Part shown: positions 22,025 to 35,658 of the stretch, piece after piece
Numbering within the stretch: position 1 is the first letter of the stretch
Layout of the letters: every line of letters starts with the position of its first letter
Notes under the pieces: model-generated
What the model was told of the DNA's origin: nothing
The model's database searches: none
Seen by the model: the letters and a program-made list of their open reading frames with translations, nothing else
Source of the DNA: Psococerastis gibbosa
Taxonomy: Eukaryota; Arthropoda; Insecta; Psocodea; Psocidae
Length of the DNA: 64,000 nucleotides
NCBI GenBank assembly: GCA_963971405.1
Contig: OZ020491.1
Span: forward strand, 33,841,019 to 33,905,018
Direction: 5' to 3'
Position numbers and translations under genes: made by a program

Positions 22025-22970
22025 CAATGGCTACCCAGCAAATGTTGAACCCATTGAACGACAGTTAACTACTATTGTAACATTTGTAACACTGTACTGT
22101 ATGTGGTTAAAATGGCCAATTATAATTTCATTTCAACATAGAAGTAGAGTAGCTAGACCGAGTCATTACCACTGCTGCTTAATGCTGCTGCTAACTGCAC
22201 TTAGTAATGTTCTAATATGTATGTTGCATTTAAAAACCAAAGCGCATTCTTGCCTGAGATCTGGTTCCCATGATTCCATGAACGCAGAATTGTCCAATGA
22301 GTACAATGCGGAGAGCATCAAACTACTTAGCTGTATTCATTTTTATAACGTGGTACAAAATAGCTCATTGGCTTTCACAGAGTTGTAATTCAAAAGTACC
22401 GCTGCAACACGTCTCAATATCGGAAGCAGTCTTAAGAAAGTTGCCTTCACTAGATGATTGGACGGATTTCCTATATTACAATTTTTGTTGTTTCAGCATT
22501 CTATACGCCATCATCAAAGAGGATGGGAGGCATTAGAGGAGGTCGTCCTCGGCGAATAAGCCTAGCTTCTTCGTTAACAGCTTGCGCAATGGTCCAGACA
22601 GGCTGCGACAGCTTTAAATTTTAGCGGTGGCGCAGCCGCCGGGACCAGTGGAAGATTCCTGCCTGGTGGCTTTCATAGCCAATGTATGCAGTCTTGCAGC
22701 TGTCAAATAAGTTAACTCTAAAATGTAAGTTAAATAAGTGAAGTTTAAATTTAAGAAATTATCTTGAGGCTTTTGTACGAAATAACCGCGGAAACGTTGC
22801 CACCATAATTGGATAACCTCTCAGAGGTTTTCTTTGCACAAAGTCGAAATTTTCATGAAATATCGAACGAGAATGAGAGTAAAATAAATGGTCCTCTACA
22901 TTTTGCCTCCGGCACCGTTTGCCCACAGTTTTTTTTGTAATAATAAATAAATAATAATAAAATATATACT
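22025..22970. repeat. Tandem duplication, unit 2
   Basis: Aligns with 20945-22020 apart from the SINE and small indels. It shares the GGAGGTCGTCCTCGGCGAAT stretch and the GCCTCCGGCACCGTTTGCCC end. Confidence 0.85.
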
Positions 22971-23429
22971 ATGTACAGTATATTTAATATGATAATATGT
23001 AAAAATGTCTACACCCTAAGAAAAAATCGAAACTAAACTTTCATACAAAAAAAAAAAATATAAATTTATTTATAAAAATATGGAATTATTTATAGGAAAG
23101 AAAAATCGATGGATATTCCCAGATTTCTGGAAATTTCCGAGTCCCTCATCACTGTATAAGATTGTAGAGCAATATTTCTTCTAGTTTTTGGACTCTCATG
23201 CTCAATATTTCCTGTGAAAATTGACTTTGCAATGAAATCTTGTTAAATGAAACCACAGACATTGTCCAGTTTAAAAGTCTCATTTTAAGAGATGAGAAAT
23301 TCGTTGCTCCCGTATCGGAGTTTCGGATGTACAATCTTTACTTGCAATAAATTTGACTGATCAATATCAGTCGTGAAGCCATAGAGAACATTGGTAAAAG
23401 AGGTTCTAGTACATCCATGTCTGCTGACG

Positions 23430-23600
23430 ATTTCAACAGCTCAGAATGAATGAATATATTTTAGTACGATACAATGGGACAATATACAATTTAACAACAA
23501 TTTATAAAAATCACGCCACTGGGCAAATGCCCGAGTGTGGCCTACATCAGTTAACACAACGAAATAATCAGTAATAGTTACAAGGTACAGGCTACAATAA
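23430..23600 (-). mobile_element. LINE 3' tail
   Basis: On the minus strand the sequence runs through GATGTAGGCCACACTCGGGC and ends in ATTCATTCATTCTGAG, a short-repeat tail like that of the LINE at 45.5 kb. Non-coding. Confidence 0.45.
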
Positions 23601-23954
23601 AATAGGTATACTCATGTTTAATTTTGTTTTTCGCACGTATAGTAGCATTGTATACAACTGTATATTGTTATAAATCGACTTTACAAAGTATCAAATGTCA
23701 AAAACATCACGCTCTTTAACGACTTTAACATAATCAGATATTTCCTTTTTTATGATATATGGACTTCCAGAACTTTGGCATATCAATGGAAAGGCATTAA
23801 AATGTTTTACACCAATGAATAACAGTAGTTGTTTATTTTCAGAGCCAAATTGGCTTTTTCCGTGCCAGGAGAAGTGTTGAATATTCAAATTAGTTCAATA
23901 TAACAATATTAAGAATAATAACAGTCGCTTACAGAGGCATTAAGGGAAAAATAA

Positions 23955-24060
23955 TATAAGAGAAGCCTTTTCAGTGCCATTATAGATGAAGTGAATGGCC
24001 GCCTACAGAGATATTCACGGTTAAGTAGTAGAGGAGAGAAGCCTTTTCAGTGCCAAGACC
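23955..24060 (+). pseudogene. C2H2 zinc-finger remnant
   Basis: AGAAGCCTTTTCAGTGCCA occurs twice, at 23961 and 24037, encoding EKPFQC, the linker and first Cys of a C2H2 finger. The spacing is 76 bp rather than 84, and stops intervene, so the array is decayed. Confidence 0.45.
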
Positions 24061-24275
24061 AGTTGATAGTCCAGTAGTAAATAATAAATAATTAAACGTT
24101 TCGTCTTAGTTTTGACTTGTCACGGCTTATTGATGACTCTACGATCAATATTTCCTGAGGGGGAGGGGTCCAATATTCTCTGTTGAGAGCGTCTTCTCTG
24201 TTTATTGCGAGAGTCCTCAGGTAGAAAAAAGGGGATTCTAATGATTTTTCTTTTTTAGTTTCTGTGTAGCTAGAG

Positions 24276-24464
24276 ATGGACCATCAGTTTTCACCTCCAG
24301 CGTCGCGCCTCGTCGGCGTGCGGTGGAAAAACGTCATCGCCTCCCGGAACTCTTCACCAGCACCAGCAGACGATGGACCCTCGCCACCGCTCCTTCCAAA
24401 ACCTGTGTTAACCTCACCTCGCAGACGGCGGCGCACGTACATGAACTGCTGTTATATACCTTGA
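24276..24464 (+). other. Pro/Arg-rich open frame, uncertain
   Basis: A 62-codon frame (MDHQFSPPASRLVGVRWKNV..., ending in an RRRRR patch) lies in a local GC- and CpG-rich patch. No domain is recognised. It may be a first exon or a chance frame. Confidence 0.2.
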
Positions 24465-24479
24465 TCTAGTCTATGGCCC

Positions 24480-26672
24480 GTACGATTCGCCACACTGGAG
24501 TTACCAATTATTTTTGTAATTGTAGCAAATGGGTGGAAACCACTGAGTTAACTTCAGAAGATTTCTGAGTCAGGCGTGTAGCCGACCGCATATCTGTGCA
24601 CAGTTGTTCCTCTAATTGCTTCGGTGGTTATCCAGCTACCCACTTGCTACAATGACAAAACATTGTCCGTGACTTGTTCGTGCCGAATCGTCCGCGAGTT
24701 CTTAGAGCATGGTGGCAGGACATTACACAGCCATCTTTCTGCACGGCTTTGTCAAAGGTATTTAATTATTATTTGTTTTCTTTTCTATAACTCAGTGTTT
24801 CCGACATGCATCATTTCTACTATTGTAATCGCACTCTTATTCAAGCCTTGTGAGCCCAATTGAATTTTATGAATAACGCAAGGACTCTTTCTAAACTTGA
24901 AAAAGCCCAATCTCTGCATTAAAAAAAATAACAGCCTCCAACTAAATATAATATATTAAAATATAAATAAATAATAAAAATATATTCTATTTATAATGGC
25001 CTAATATATCATTTCATTTTAACAACATCCAAGCTGATCTGATAAACTGTTCAGGGATGGCTTGTCACCGGTGAGAGCACTTAATTATTTTACCAGAGCT
25101 ATTGTGCCGCAAGGGGGTCTGCAAAATATTCTTAATGGGAAGCACAGAACTAGATAACAATCAGATCATTCAAATCATGGGGTTTTGCCGTAATTTCCCT
25201 AGGGATTCCTATTTATTCGAAACAGCTCCTGTACCTGATTACTATTTTTAAGTTTTTAATTGTTTTTTTCACGCAAGCCAGAAATAATGAGGTAACCCAA
25301 CTGCACCAGTCAATTACATAATAACTTAGCCTTGAGAGAAATTTTCACCCCACATTTGATTCCCTCATTTGCAAATAATACAATACTAGGTAGGATATAA
25401 TTTGGTGGAAAATTTGCGTAATTGTAAGAAATGCGATTGAATGTAGCCAGAATTTTTTGATGTCCATGTTCCAGCGGGGCCGGCGCGTGAGTCCGTGGCG
25501 TAGCGTACGTAGTTGAAAAATAGTGTCTCCCTAGTCGGGTTGGCTTAAACTACTTACAATCATGGGAAGGAACAAAAATACGTAGACCAAAAAAATAGTG
25601 ACATAAAACATAGGCTATATACATATGTCAACACAAAATTCATTTTTAAGTGTAGGGACTCCCTACACTCGCTACGCTACTGGTAGCTCAAATAAGGAAT
25701 TTAAAAATTATTAATGTTTCGAGGAGTGTCTGAAAAGTTACTAATAGGCCTAATCACATATTACTAATGCTGTGCCGAGTCAAATTGTCTGAATTACTAA
25801 TATAAACCAGTCACTTTGACATGACAAAACCTGAAGTTCAGAATTTCTCAGATCAGTGGGAGCATGCTTTTTTTTAAGCATTTTGGAGACGTTACTTGGC
25901 AATTTTTGTTTTTTTGTTCTGTAGGTCTATGTTTTTTGTCCATTTAAAGAAGAAAAACGGCATAAGCTTAAAAGTAAGTACTACTCCCAGCCATATACTC
26001 GATTATTAGAACTGTTCGGACTCTCTCGTATATGAAAATAAATAATGTACCTATGCATAGGCCTATACCGGTACTCTATATAGAAAATTGATAGGCCTAA
26101 ATGTCTAAAGCTACAAAATTTAATTTTACCGTATTCTCAAGTAACAACTGACCAGAAATGAATGAAAACATCAATGCAAAAATAAGAAATAAAGTCAAGC
26201 AATAAAATAATTAATAAAGAATAAGAAAGTTCGATAAAAACTACAAATCCCGACGTCTTGATTGCTAGTTGAATGAGTAATATTCATCATAAGTCTTATA
26301 GTTAACATAAATTTACTTACAAAAATCTTAAATTATTGCTAGCCTACACAAGATTTTTTTTATTCATTTTAAATAATAAAACTAATCAATGTTATTATAC
26401 CTACTTATTAGACATTGAATTGTCGGATAGGAGTGGCCCAAATGTACCACCTCATTGATTATCAAATGCTGCTTCCTAGAGTGGAGTTGTATTAACTGCT
26501 TCTTACTTTGCCAAATAAATTTCTAATTAAAAAATATCCTACTAGTGAAGGGGAACAGATTCAACTACGCATTTCATTTTATGAATGCCTTTAAACATTT
26601 ACTCTCATTACCAAGTGTTACACTAACGGTCAAAGTTCCATTATCCGAAATACAAATAGGCTATAAGTTCAT
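24480..26672. other. Unassigned AT-rich region
   Basis: No gene or repeat structure found beyond simple A/T-rich stretches. Confidence 0.35.
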
Positions 26673-29000
26673 GCTTGTTCAGTAAAATGTAAACCACCGA
26701 GCGTGGGAGCTAAGGCCAACCAGTTGACATTATAGATGGAAGCACGAAGGCCTCATACGGCACGCGTAACTGAACAGGGGTGAATCCAGCACCTCGCTGA
26801 ACCTCAAGTGACCAGTTAATTAAGGGTTAATTTAACCGCATGCGAGGAATTACGGGGAGGGCACAAAATTGTATTTTGAACACGAGTTAACAATATTCAC
26901 GCGCCGGCTAGCTGTGTCAAGTCTGGAACACTATATCGAATTGTTGGTAGAAGGGCCTTAGACACCTAGTTTAGTAGGAAGCTTGAAATGGGAAAGTTGG
27001 CAGGTCCTATGCCGCTTGCCTTACGCAGTCTGTGTTGTTTTGTATCAATGCATATTCTACGTCTCTTCAGCATTCCTTAGGCTACAGCAGTTTTGAAGGC
27101 TGCGGTCCCATTCTCGATTTGCTGGATCTTTTGCCTCCACTCCCAGAGCTATACTGCCTATTTTTGGTAAGGTTCGATAGCTTTAGTACCGAGTTGGTTC
27201 ATCGGTTGCTGTTGCGTTCAGTTTGCGATATATGCCAGATAAGGTCGTTTTAAGGGGCTGGGGCTTCTTCTAACTTGTTTTCCATAAGATTGCTTCGCAA
27301 AATGAGTAACGGCTAGCCTCTAAGTTCTTCAAAGGCTAGTTTAACTTTAGTTTGGAATGCGACGAGGTGTTAGGAGTGGATTTTTGCGATAAGACAGTTA
27401 AGTGTAAGAGTTGTATGGCGGACCAACTATTGCAGCTGAGTACAGGAAATGTACTCGTATATATAGCCCGACAGAAGAACGACGATGATGGTCGGCTGTC
27501 CTACCATGACCTACCATGTTTATTTAGTACTTTGGTTAAATTTTCTTCTTGTTCGTAACTTTTGATCAATTCCTCTCAATACATTACCGTACATCTGCCT
27601 TTCCAGCCTAGCACCGTACAGTATGTGCAATCCATCTTGCTATCACTACTCATAAGATTCTTCCTCTACCCGCTATAGCACTTCATCTCGAGCCCCTCTA
27701 TTTGCCTGTTCATGCTGAGTCTTATAGTCTAAGATTCACATCCAATATTAGGTCTATAGCATCACACTGAGTAGAAAGAGGTATACCGTATTTCTAGATT
27801 GCAGTACCTTTATCTTCTTATTACATGCTAAGTGACCCAGGATTATTCTATTTTTGTCTCCTTCTTACTATTCTCGTCCTGCGTTATCAATCCCATACAC
27901 TGTATCTAGTTATTTATATGTTCTTGTGTTAAATTGTTCAACAACCGTGCTAAATTAGCATTGTAAGCCACGCTAGAACTACTGGATGGGAGCCCGAAGT
28001 GGTCGCATTTTATAAGTTCTGCAACTTCGACAGTATAAGATCAATGCCTTCGGGCAGCTTGGTGTCTTGAAGGTCTGGTGAAGTGTCTGTGAAGTGGGAA
28101 GAAAGAAGAGGAAATGAAGAAAATGCATTATGAAGTGCTTAGGCTTCAATTAGGTAGGCTATTTGGTGAAGTGAAGTGAATGTGGTTTGTAGGGTTGAGA
28201 CACCTAGCTGCCTGACGTCGGTCCGTATACTGTCATTGTATCATAAGCCTTTCCAAACAGCGATGACCACAGAAAGTTCTTAATCCAGGGCTCTTCTTCG
28301 CTCTTCAGTCGGATTCTGAACACTGGAGTCTATACTTCTCTTGGTTGGACTCAGTTACTATCGGTGGCCCGCCATGCAACTGAACACTTGATTGTCAGTT
28401 CTTAAATTCACCGGTGTGCTGCCCAATGACCATGGCACTGGTTAGTCCACTGACGTGTTTAGGGAAATTCCAATATGGAACTTCAGTCACTAACTCCATT
28501 CCAGACTGAACTTGAACAGTAATATTTGCTTGGGATCTCAGACGAATATTGTCTGATAACCATGTGAATGCATGCATATGATTGTCTTCTATTCGTCGCT
28601 GATGACAAGAGCTTATTTGAGGAGCTTTTACGTTGTCACACAGCTCAGGTTGTGAAGATTCCTCTTTTGAGAATGACATTATAAGAAGCTACTCTGCACC
28701 TTAGGAAATTGATCTGCGACTGGTGTACATCTGGTGCTGTATCGCACGAATGCCGCCGATGCATTAAGTCGTTACTGAGCTGAATGTTATCATTAATAGT
28801 ACTGTAGCTCGTAAGGGGCATTAGATTGAGCACTTTGAGAATTATGAGCGTAATTTTTAAAACTGTTGCACCCTGAGAGCGCTGTTTAGACGTAAAATAT
28901 GCCTATGACACAGACAACTTGGATCATGTGAGGCATGGTGCGGGATCGGTTGGAATTTCCCTGTTAAGTTTCCTACCAATCAGTGTTTTAAGGCCCCGAT
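26673..29000 (+). repeat. 2.3-kb direct duplication, copy 1
   Basis: Collinear with 33338-35658 (offset 6665 without indels until about 28770). It consists of 280 bp of flank followed by a long-TIR element. The first 870 bp carry about 25-30 differences from copy 2. The next 1.1 kb carry very few. Confidence 0.9.
26952..28997 (+). mobile_element. Long-TIR DNA element, copy 1
   Basis: The left end, AGGGCCTTAGACACC...TATTCTACGTC, is an inverted match of about 110 bp to the right end, GACGTAAAATATG...TAAGGCCCC. Short frames inside, such as minus 28395-28679 (MSFSKEESSQPELCDN), are shared by copies 1 and 2 but diverge in frame in copy 3, so coding is not supported. Superfamily unknown; no target duplication seen. 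Confidence 0.6.
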
Positions 29001-29030
29001 CGCTTATAGCCAATGGCGACAACTCTTGTT

Positions 29031-30427
29031 TAGGGTGACCAGAAATTCACAAAAAACATTCAGTATTAGGATGGGTGGGGGGGGGGGGGGGGCTCTACCC
29101 AGGGGATTTATTTTGAAAATTGTGTAAAAGACAGAGGGGTAATAATCAAATACCTATCACAACTTAAGGAATATCAATCGTAGAGCTGTCAAAATATTAG
29201 GACGGGCATACAATTTTTTTCTGAACATATTTAATATAAGACATATTGGCCACCTAAATTGGTATTCCTATGAGAATATGCCTGCAAAAAGGATTAAAGA
29301 GCTTGTTGCAACCATTATATAACAAAAATTTTTATTTTCTCTACATTTTCCATTGTAATGTGGTAGGCTACGCAGGTCAGTTCTCATCAGTTCGGGACAA
29401 TTTTTTTTGGTAAATACACGGATTTACTATGGTATTTCAATTCACAAAAAGTTTTCTTTTAAGTGAAGCATAGGGAGTCCTAGACACCCATAGCCCCCAG
29501 GATTTCCGGTGAGAAAGACGTTATGGAGGCTAAAGGCACAATAGCAAAGGGAAATTCTTGGTATGCTTTTTTTACATGAAAAAAAAATCTACGCATTGAC
29601 CAAGTACTTTCACTAAGAAAATATTACTCAATATGCTTAAAACCCCAATATTTCAGACCTATTTTTTCAAACTTTTTCTCCGGGGGACACCCCCTACCCC
29701 CCTCATTGGTGGGTTTCTTTGTCGGTAAAATCTCAACTGTACTGCTTGCAAAATGCGTAAAACCTCACTAATTTGGCCCTATTTATCTTTATTTTCTCCG
29801 GGGGAGACCCTCTGGCCTCCTTCCTCCAGGGTATGACATGCGTAAACCTTGAAAGCTGGCGCTAAGATATTTTTTTATTTTTTTGTTTTACTGAATTTGA
29901 ATCCCTAGTTTAGTGTAGGCCTATAATGTATTGTATTTGATACACATTAAAAAAAGAAAATTTCAATTATTAAAAAGTCACATAATTTTCTAGGCTGACT
30001 TCAGAAGTGAGTGAGTTATAAATCAAAGTTTTGGGGTCCTAACCCCCCCCCCCCCAAACTTTTGGGAATTTGCGCCAGTGAACTGAAAGTGCTAGTACCT
30101 ATTTCCTGAGCGAGTAATGGTACTTTAGGGGGTAGGGGGGGGATCATGTCATGAGTATCTTTCCTCTCAAGAATTTTGCTACTTCTACTGCATGTGCCAA
30201 AAGATTATTTAAAAAAAAAAACATATAGCCTAATTCTTTCTTGCTACGTAGGCTTTTATCGCTCGGCAGCAGTCATGCAAAAAGCAAAACATGAAACGCC
30301 CCTCTTCCCTGAGCATTTGGGGGTACTCTAGGCTGCCACTATTATTTTTTTTAATCTGTTAAAAATGAATCAAGATTTTTAATTAGCCTAATTCCAGCCA
30401 TGTCATTTTGGTGGTTTGGTCACCCTA
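29031..30427. mobile_element. hAT-type element, 1.4 kb, non-coding
   Basis: The TIRs TAGGGTGACCA and TGGTCACCCTA are perfect over 11 bp. The flanks CTCTTGTT (29023-29030) and CTCGTGTG (30428-30435) agree at 6 of 8. It contains a G-tract near 29077, C- and G-tracts near 30042 and 30130, and two copies of the CTCCGGGGGA module (29684, 29800). It inserted 33 bp outside the long-TIR element. Confidence 0.7.
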
Positions 30428-30435
30428 CTCGTGTG

Positions 30436-30962
30436 TGTCGTCTTGGCGAAGTGAAGCCATAAATAATCATTGGGTGTATTCACTATGTGATTCAGCATGC
30501 TATATTGTTTAAAATTTAAAATTGTAAACATATTATTATATTATTACATTACTTTATTACATTATTATACAATATATAAAATTCTTCTAAAATGTAAAAT
30601 AAACTAATTATTTCTTATAAAACGTTGATCAATAATCAAATATATGAATTAGAATTAAATAATTAAAAATTAACCACTCTCACTCTAAATATCTGCTGAT
30701 AAACAATTGAAAAATATAATAAAATTAAAACGGCCGCGGCCGCTAGACTGTCCACACAAATGTATATACTAAATGTTAAAATTTAGACCTACATGTTAGC
30801 GAGTTCGCTTAATTTCTGTGCCGTGCTAATTTACTATATTGACAAATTTAGCATGGTTAGCATGCTAAATACCGGATAGTGAATACCCCGATTATTGTGA
30901 TGTTTTTCCTTTTTAATGATTAATCGCATAGGCTACAATTTAATATATACATTCGGTATACT
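30436..30962. other. Unassigned AT-rich stretch
   Basis: Very AT-rich. A lone CGGCCGCGGCCGC patch near 30731 stands out from its surroundings. Confidence 0.3.
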
Positions 30963-31075
30963 ACTTCAGGCGCCTAATTTACGTCAAGTTACGGCACGTA
31001 TCCGATCGCATAGTGTGTAGTGAGACTTTCACAAGTACAAACGCGCTACCGCTACGCCACCGAAGCCGGTTAATT
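30963..31075 (-). mobile_element. tRNA-derived SINE head
   Basis: On the minus strand it reads CGGTGGCGTAGCGGTAGCGC (A box), then CTATGCGATCGGATACGTGC. It is homologous to 12664-12790. Confidence 0.55.
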
Positions 31076-32536
31076 ACCGTAATTATTAATGGACTAGAAT
31101 GTCTCTTATTTCAATTTGCATTGTATTTACCGTGCAGCCCTGTCAACACTCGATCGTGCGTGTTCGCATTTGAACGCCTGAAAATTTCTCCACTACTTTG
31201 TGCGAGGTGCATAATGTGTTGGTGGGCAAGGCTAGTTGAAAATAATTACCAAATTCGGTCGCGATCGATTTGCACAATAGGCTACTTATGGTCAATTCTA
31301 CTCTACAATTTGTCCTATAAAGTATCCTTTAGATCTTTCTGTATGTGTCACAAATCCAGTCAAAGTAGGCCAGAGAATAATTGAAAATTCCATTTTGGAG
31401 CACGCAGGGAGTTTTCACGAGACAGTTTGTAGTATATTAAGAATCCGCATGCGCACGATCGAGCAGGAAGACACTATGAGCCCATCACGAAACTGACAAA
31501 AGCCAGTGCTGTAAGGGGAAAAATAAATTAATAATTTTAATCAGGTGCAGGTTTTTTTAAAATAGTATCATCGCTGTATCGTCTCCCAATAAAAATTTTC
31601 GAGTACCGTAGTCAATCCAATTTAATGACTTTGGTATACAATATATTAAATATATATTAAACTAATAAACTGTAATGTCCGATACTTCAAGGATAGATCG
31701 ATGAGAATGTAATTACGTAAAACTTATAACGAAATTTCCTCTAATAATAATAATTGTGTAAGAAGCTACTGATGGTTTTGTCCCCTTTTTATGACGACTA
31801 GCTGGGCAAATGTACAGATTTTTTCTTCTTAAAAGCCACGCAAAACAAAAATATTGGCTGCCATGCCATAAAGACTAGATCCTCAAGACCTTACCTGATT
31901 GCAGAGATTGGGCAGGAATGGAGTTAGAGAAGTTCAAATGTTATTGTAAAAAGTTTTTTGGGAGGCATTATAATGAAGCGTACTCAGTATGGATAGTTGG
32001 GGGTTTTAACTTGGGACTTTGATATGACCATTTAACATTAGCTGATAGCATATGGTACCAGTTGCGGTATTGGTGAATATGATGTTTATAATGGTTCAAA
32101 AGTAATATGATGCGAATCGGAAACATTGTTTCATTTTATTCAATTGTAACTTGTATACCACCTTATTTGTATTATCTTTTGCCGTCCTGCCACCATTCCT
32201 CCATGTTCTTTCGTTTTCATCAACTATGAAAGCGGTCCCGCTGGTCGTCTATGGAGTTTAGTGCCCCCCTTTGAACCCTTGAAATGGGTTGAGGACACTG
32301 AAATTTTGTCTGCCTATAACCATCTGTGAAGATCTACTGTATTTAATGTGTAAGAGTTTTCTTTTTGATTTATTTTTGTCTGCTGTTCAAATGGTATGGT
32401 GCAAATTGTTTAAAGTGTGCTGATATCGTAACATTGTTGGGAGACCAAGTGTGTATACTTTAATTGACTGGAGATATATCGTACATTGTTGTTCATTGTT
32501 TATAAAAAAACTGAATGTGATAATTATTGCTCACCC
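31076..32536. other. Unassigned region
   Basis: No supported gene. The open frame at 31013-31384 overlaps the SINE and has no family features. Confidence 0.3.
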
Positions 32537-32848
32537 CAGGAGCACCAAATTGGGGGGGGGGGGGGGGAGATGTACGTTTTTGCCCATCCGGTAAATATGC
32601 CCTTTTTGCTATCAACCGCTGTTTAATCCTCACTTCTTACCAACATTTACAATATTTTGTAAATGAGCAATCTTAATTGTTTTGAATATTTAATAAAACC
32701 AAAAAATTTAATTCTGAGGAAAACTATCAAAACCTTTTACGCCAATTAGGTTATCTCTGGTCAGTGTGTCGCTTTGCCTGGTCAATTGAAAACTTAAAAT
32801 TTTGGCTATAGCTTTGCCTCACCCAAATTTTAAAACCCGGCGCTCCTG
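32537..32848. mobile_element. hAT-like MITE with internal G-tract
   Basis: The TIRs CAGGAGCACC and GGCGCTCCTG are followed inward by CAAATTGGGG and CCCAAATTT. A run of about 17 G lies at 32553. The flanking octamers do not match convincingly. Confidence 0.55.
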
Positions 32849-33153
32849 ATTCTCCTTACTGTATGGGATTGTGAGATTATCCTAGGCTATAGGCCTACAT
32901 TTTCGCCTGCCTTGATAATTGTAATAATTATTACTCAATGCAATAATTTAATACACGAGTAGATAAAGGTATTACAAACATTATCGTAGTTTTGAGTTTT
33001 TGCTGCTTTAGGCTGCCCTTCTCAATGCATTTACGGCACTGTATGCTATCTTTTTTGAGTAAAACACCAGTGTTTCATATTTCTGATCACAGTAGGCTGC
33101 CATGACACAGAAAACACCTTCATTTCTTCATTTTATGAAATAAATAATCAACT

Positions 33154-33333
33154 TTAAATTAATTTCCTTCGTCCACTCGTGTATTGCATTATTAAAGCTT
33201 TATAATTATATAATTACAGTCAATCCCAAGGTGAAGTCATTGTTCATTAGTAATGAAATGTACCTGCCTTAAATAGCCCAAGTAATCGAAATTTTGTTTG
33301 CATATTGTATATTCTTTTACTGTTTATTGATGT
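33154..33333 (+). repeat. 180-bp direct repeat, left of duplicated segment
   Basis: It starts TTAAATTAATTTCCTTCGTC and ends GTTTATTGATGT. It is repeated at 35659-35839 with about 2 percent difference. The two copies sandwich copy 2 of the 2.3-kb segment exactly. Confidence 0.9.
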
Positions 33334-33337
33334 TCTT

Positions 33338-35658
33338 GCTTGTTCAGTAAAATGTAAACCACCCAGCGTGGGAGCTAAGGCCAACCAGTTGACATTATAG
33401 ATGGAAGCACAAAGGCCTCATACGGCACGCGTAACTGAGCAGTGGTGAATCAAGCACCTCGCTGGACCTCAAGTGACCAGTTAATTAAGGGTTAATTTAA
33501 CCGCAAGCGAGGAATTACGGGGAGGGCACAAAATTGTATTTTGAACACGAGTTAACAATATTCACGCGCCGGCTAGCTGTGTCAAGTCTGGAACACTATA
33601 TCGAATTTTTGGTAGAAGGCACTTAGACACCTAGTTTAGTAGGAAGCTTGGAATGGGAAAGTGGGCAGATCCTATGCCGCATGCCTTACGCAGTCTGTGT
33701 TGTTTTGTATCAATGCATATTCTACGTCTCTTCAGCATTCCTTAGGCTACAGCAGTTTTGAAGGCTGCGGTCCCGTTCTCGATTTGCTGGATCTTTTGCC
33801 TCCACTCCCGGAGCTATACTGTCTATTTTTGCTAAGGTTCGATAGCTTCAGTACCGAGTTGGTTCATCGGTTGCTGTTGCGTACAGTGTGCGATATATGC
33901 CAGGTGAGGTCGTTTTAAGGGGCTGGGGCTTCTTCTAACTTGTTTTCCATAAGATTGCTTCGCAAAATGAGTAACGGCTAGCTTCTAAGTTCTTCAAAGG
34001 CTAGTTTAACTTTAGTTTGGAATGCGACGAGGTGTTTGGAGTCGATTGTTGCGATAAGACCGTTAAGTGTAAGAGTTGTATGGCGGACCAACTATTGCAG
34101 CTGAGTACAGGAAATGTACTCGTATATATAGCCCGACAGAAGAACGACGATGATGGTCGGCTGTCCTACCATGACCTACCATGTTCATTTAGTACTTTGG
34201 TTAAATTTTCTTCTTGTTCGTAACTTTTGATCAATTCCTCTCAATACATTACCGTACATCTGCCTTTCCAGCCTAGCACCGTACAGTATGTGCAATCCAT
34301 CTTGCTATCACTACTCATAAGATTCTTCCTCTACCCGCTATAGCACTTCATCTCGAGCCCCTCTATTTGCCTGTTCATGCTGAGTCTTATAGTCTAAGAT
34401 TCACATCCAATATTAGGTCTATAGCATCACACTGAGTAGAAAGAGGTATACCGTATTTCTAGATTGCAGTACCTTTATCTTCTTATTACATGCTAAGTGA
34501 CCCAGGATTATTCTATTTTTGTCTCCTTCTTACTATTCTCGTCCTGCGTTATCAATCCCATACACTGTATCTAGTTATTTATATGTTCTTGTGTTAAATT
34601 GTTCAACAACCGTGCTAAATTAGCATTGTAAGCCACGCTAGAACTACTGGATGGGAGCCCGAAGTGGTCGCATTTTATAAGTTCTGCAACTTCGACAGTA
34701 TAAGATCAATGCCTTCGGGCAGCTTGGTGTCTTGAAGGTCTGGTGAAGTGTCTGTGAAGTGGGAAGAAAGAAGAGGAAATGAAGAAAATGCATTATGAAG
34801 TGCTTAGGCTTCAATTAGGTAGGCTATTTGGTGAAGTGAAGTGAATGTGGTTTGTAGGGTTGAGACACCTAGCTGCCTGACGTCGGTCCGTATACTGTCA
34901 TTGTATCATAAGCCTTTCCAAACAGCGATGACCACAGAAAGTTCTTAATCCAGGGCTCTTCTTCGCTCTTCAGTCGGATTCTGAACACTGGAGTCTATAC
35001 TTCTCTTGGTTGGACTCAGTTACTATCGGTGGCCCGCCATGCAACTGAACACTTGATTGTCAGTTCTTAAATTCACCGGTGTGCTGCCCAATGACCATGG
35101 CACTGGTTAGTCCACTGACGTGTTTAGGGAAATTCCAATATGGAACTTCAGTCACTAACTCCATTCCAGACTGAACTTGAACAGTAATATTTCCTTGGGA
35201 TCTCAGACGAATATTGTCTGATAACCATGTGAATGCATGCATATGATTGTCTTCTATTCGTCGCTGATGACAAGAGCTTATTTGAGGAGCTTTTACGTTG
35301 TCACACAGCTCAGGTTGTGAAGATTCCTCTTTTGAGAATGACATTATAAGAAGCTACTCTGCGCCTTAGGAAATTGATCTGCGACTGGTGTACATCTGGT
35401 GCTGTATCGCACGAATGCCGCCGATGCATTAATTATGCTGAATTATTATCATTAATAGTACAGTAGCTCGTAAGGGGCATTAGATTGTGCACTTTGAGAA
35501 TTATGAGCGTAATTTTTAAAACTGTTGCACCCTGAGAGCGCTGTTTAGACGTAAAATATGCTTATGACACAGACAACTTGGATCGTGTGAGGCATGGTGC
35601 GGGATCGGTTGGAATTTCCCTATTAAGTTTCCTACCAATCAGTGTTTAAAGGCCCCGA
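33338..35658 (+). repeat. 2.3-kb direct duplication, copy 2 (with long-TIR element from about 33617)
   Basis: Second copy of 26673-29000. Its right end coincides with the TIR end (TAAGGCCCCGA). Its left end lies 280 bp outside the other TIR. Both ends abut the 180-bp direct repeats. Confidence 0.9.

Noticed and set aside
28395-28679. Minus-strand frame repeated at 35060-35344 as a conserved gene
   Set aside because: Both copies come from one recent duplication, and the older third copy breaks the frame by indels, so conservation is not evidence of coding.
30731-30743. CGGCCGCGGCCGC (overlapping NotI sites) as a cloning-linker or chimera junction
   Set aside because: Only 13 bp, with no vector-like sequence on either side; the AT-rich sequence looks alike on both sides.
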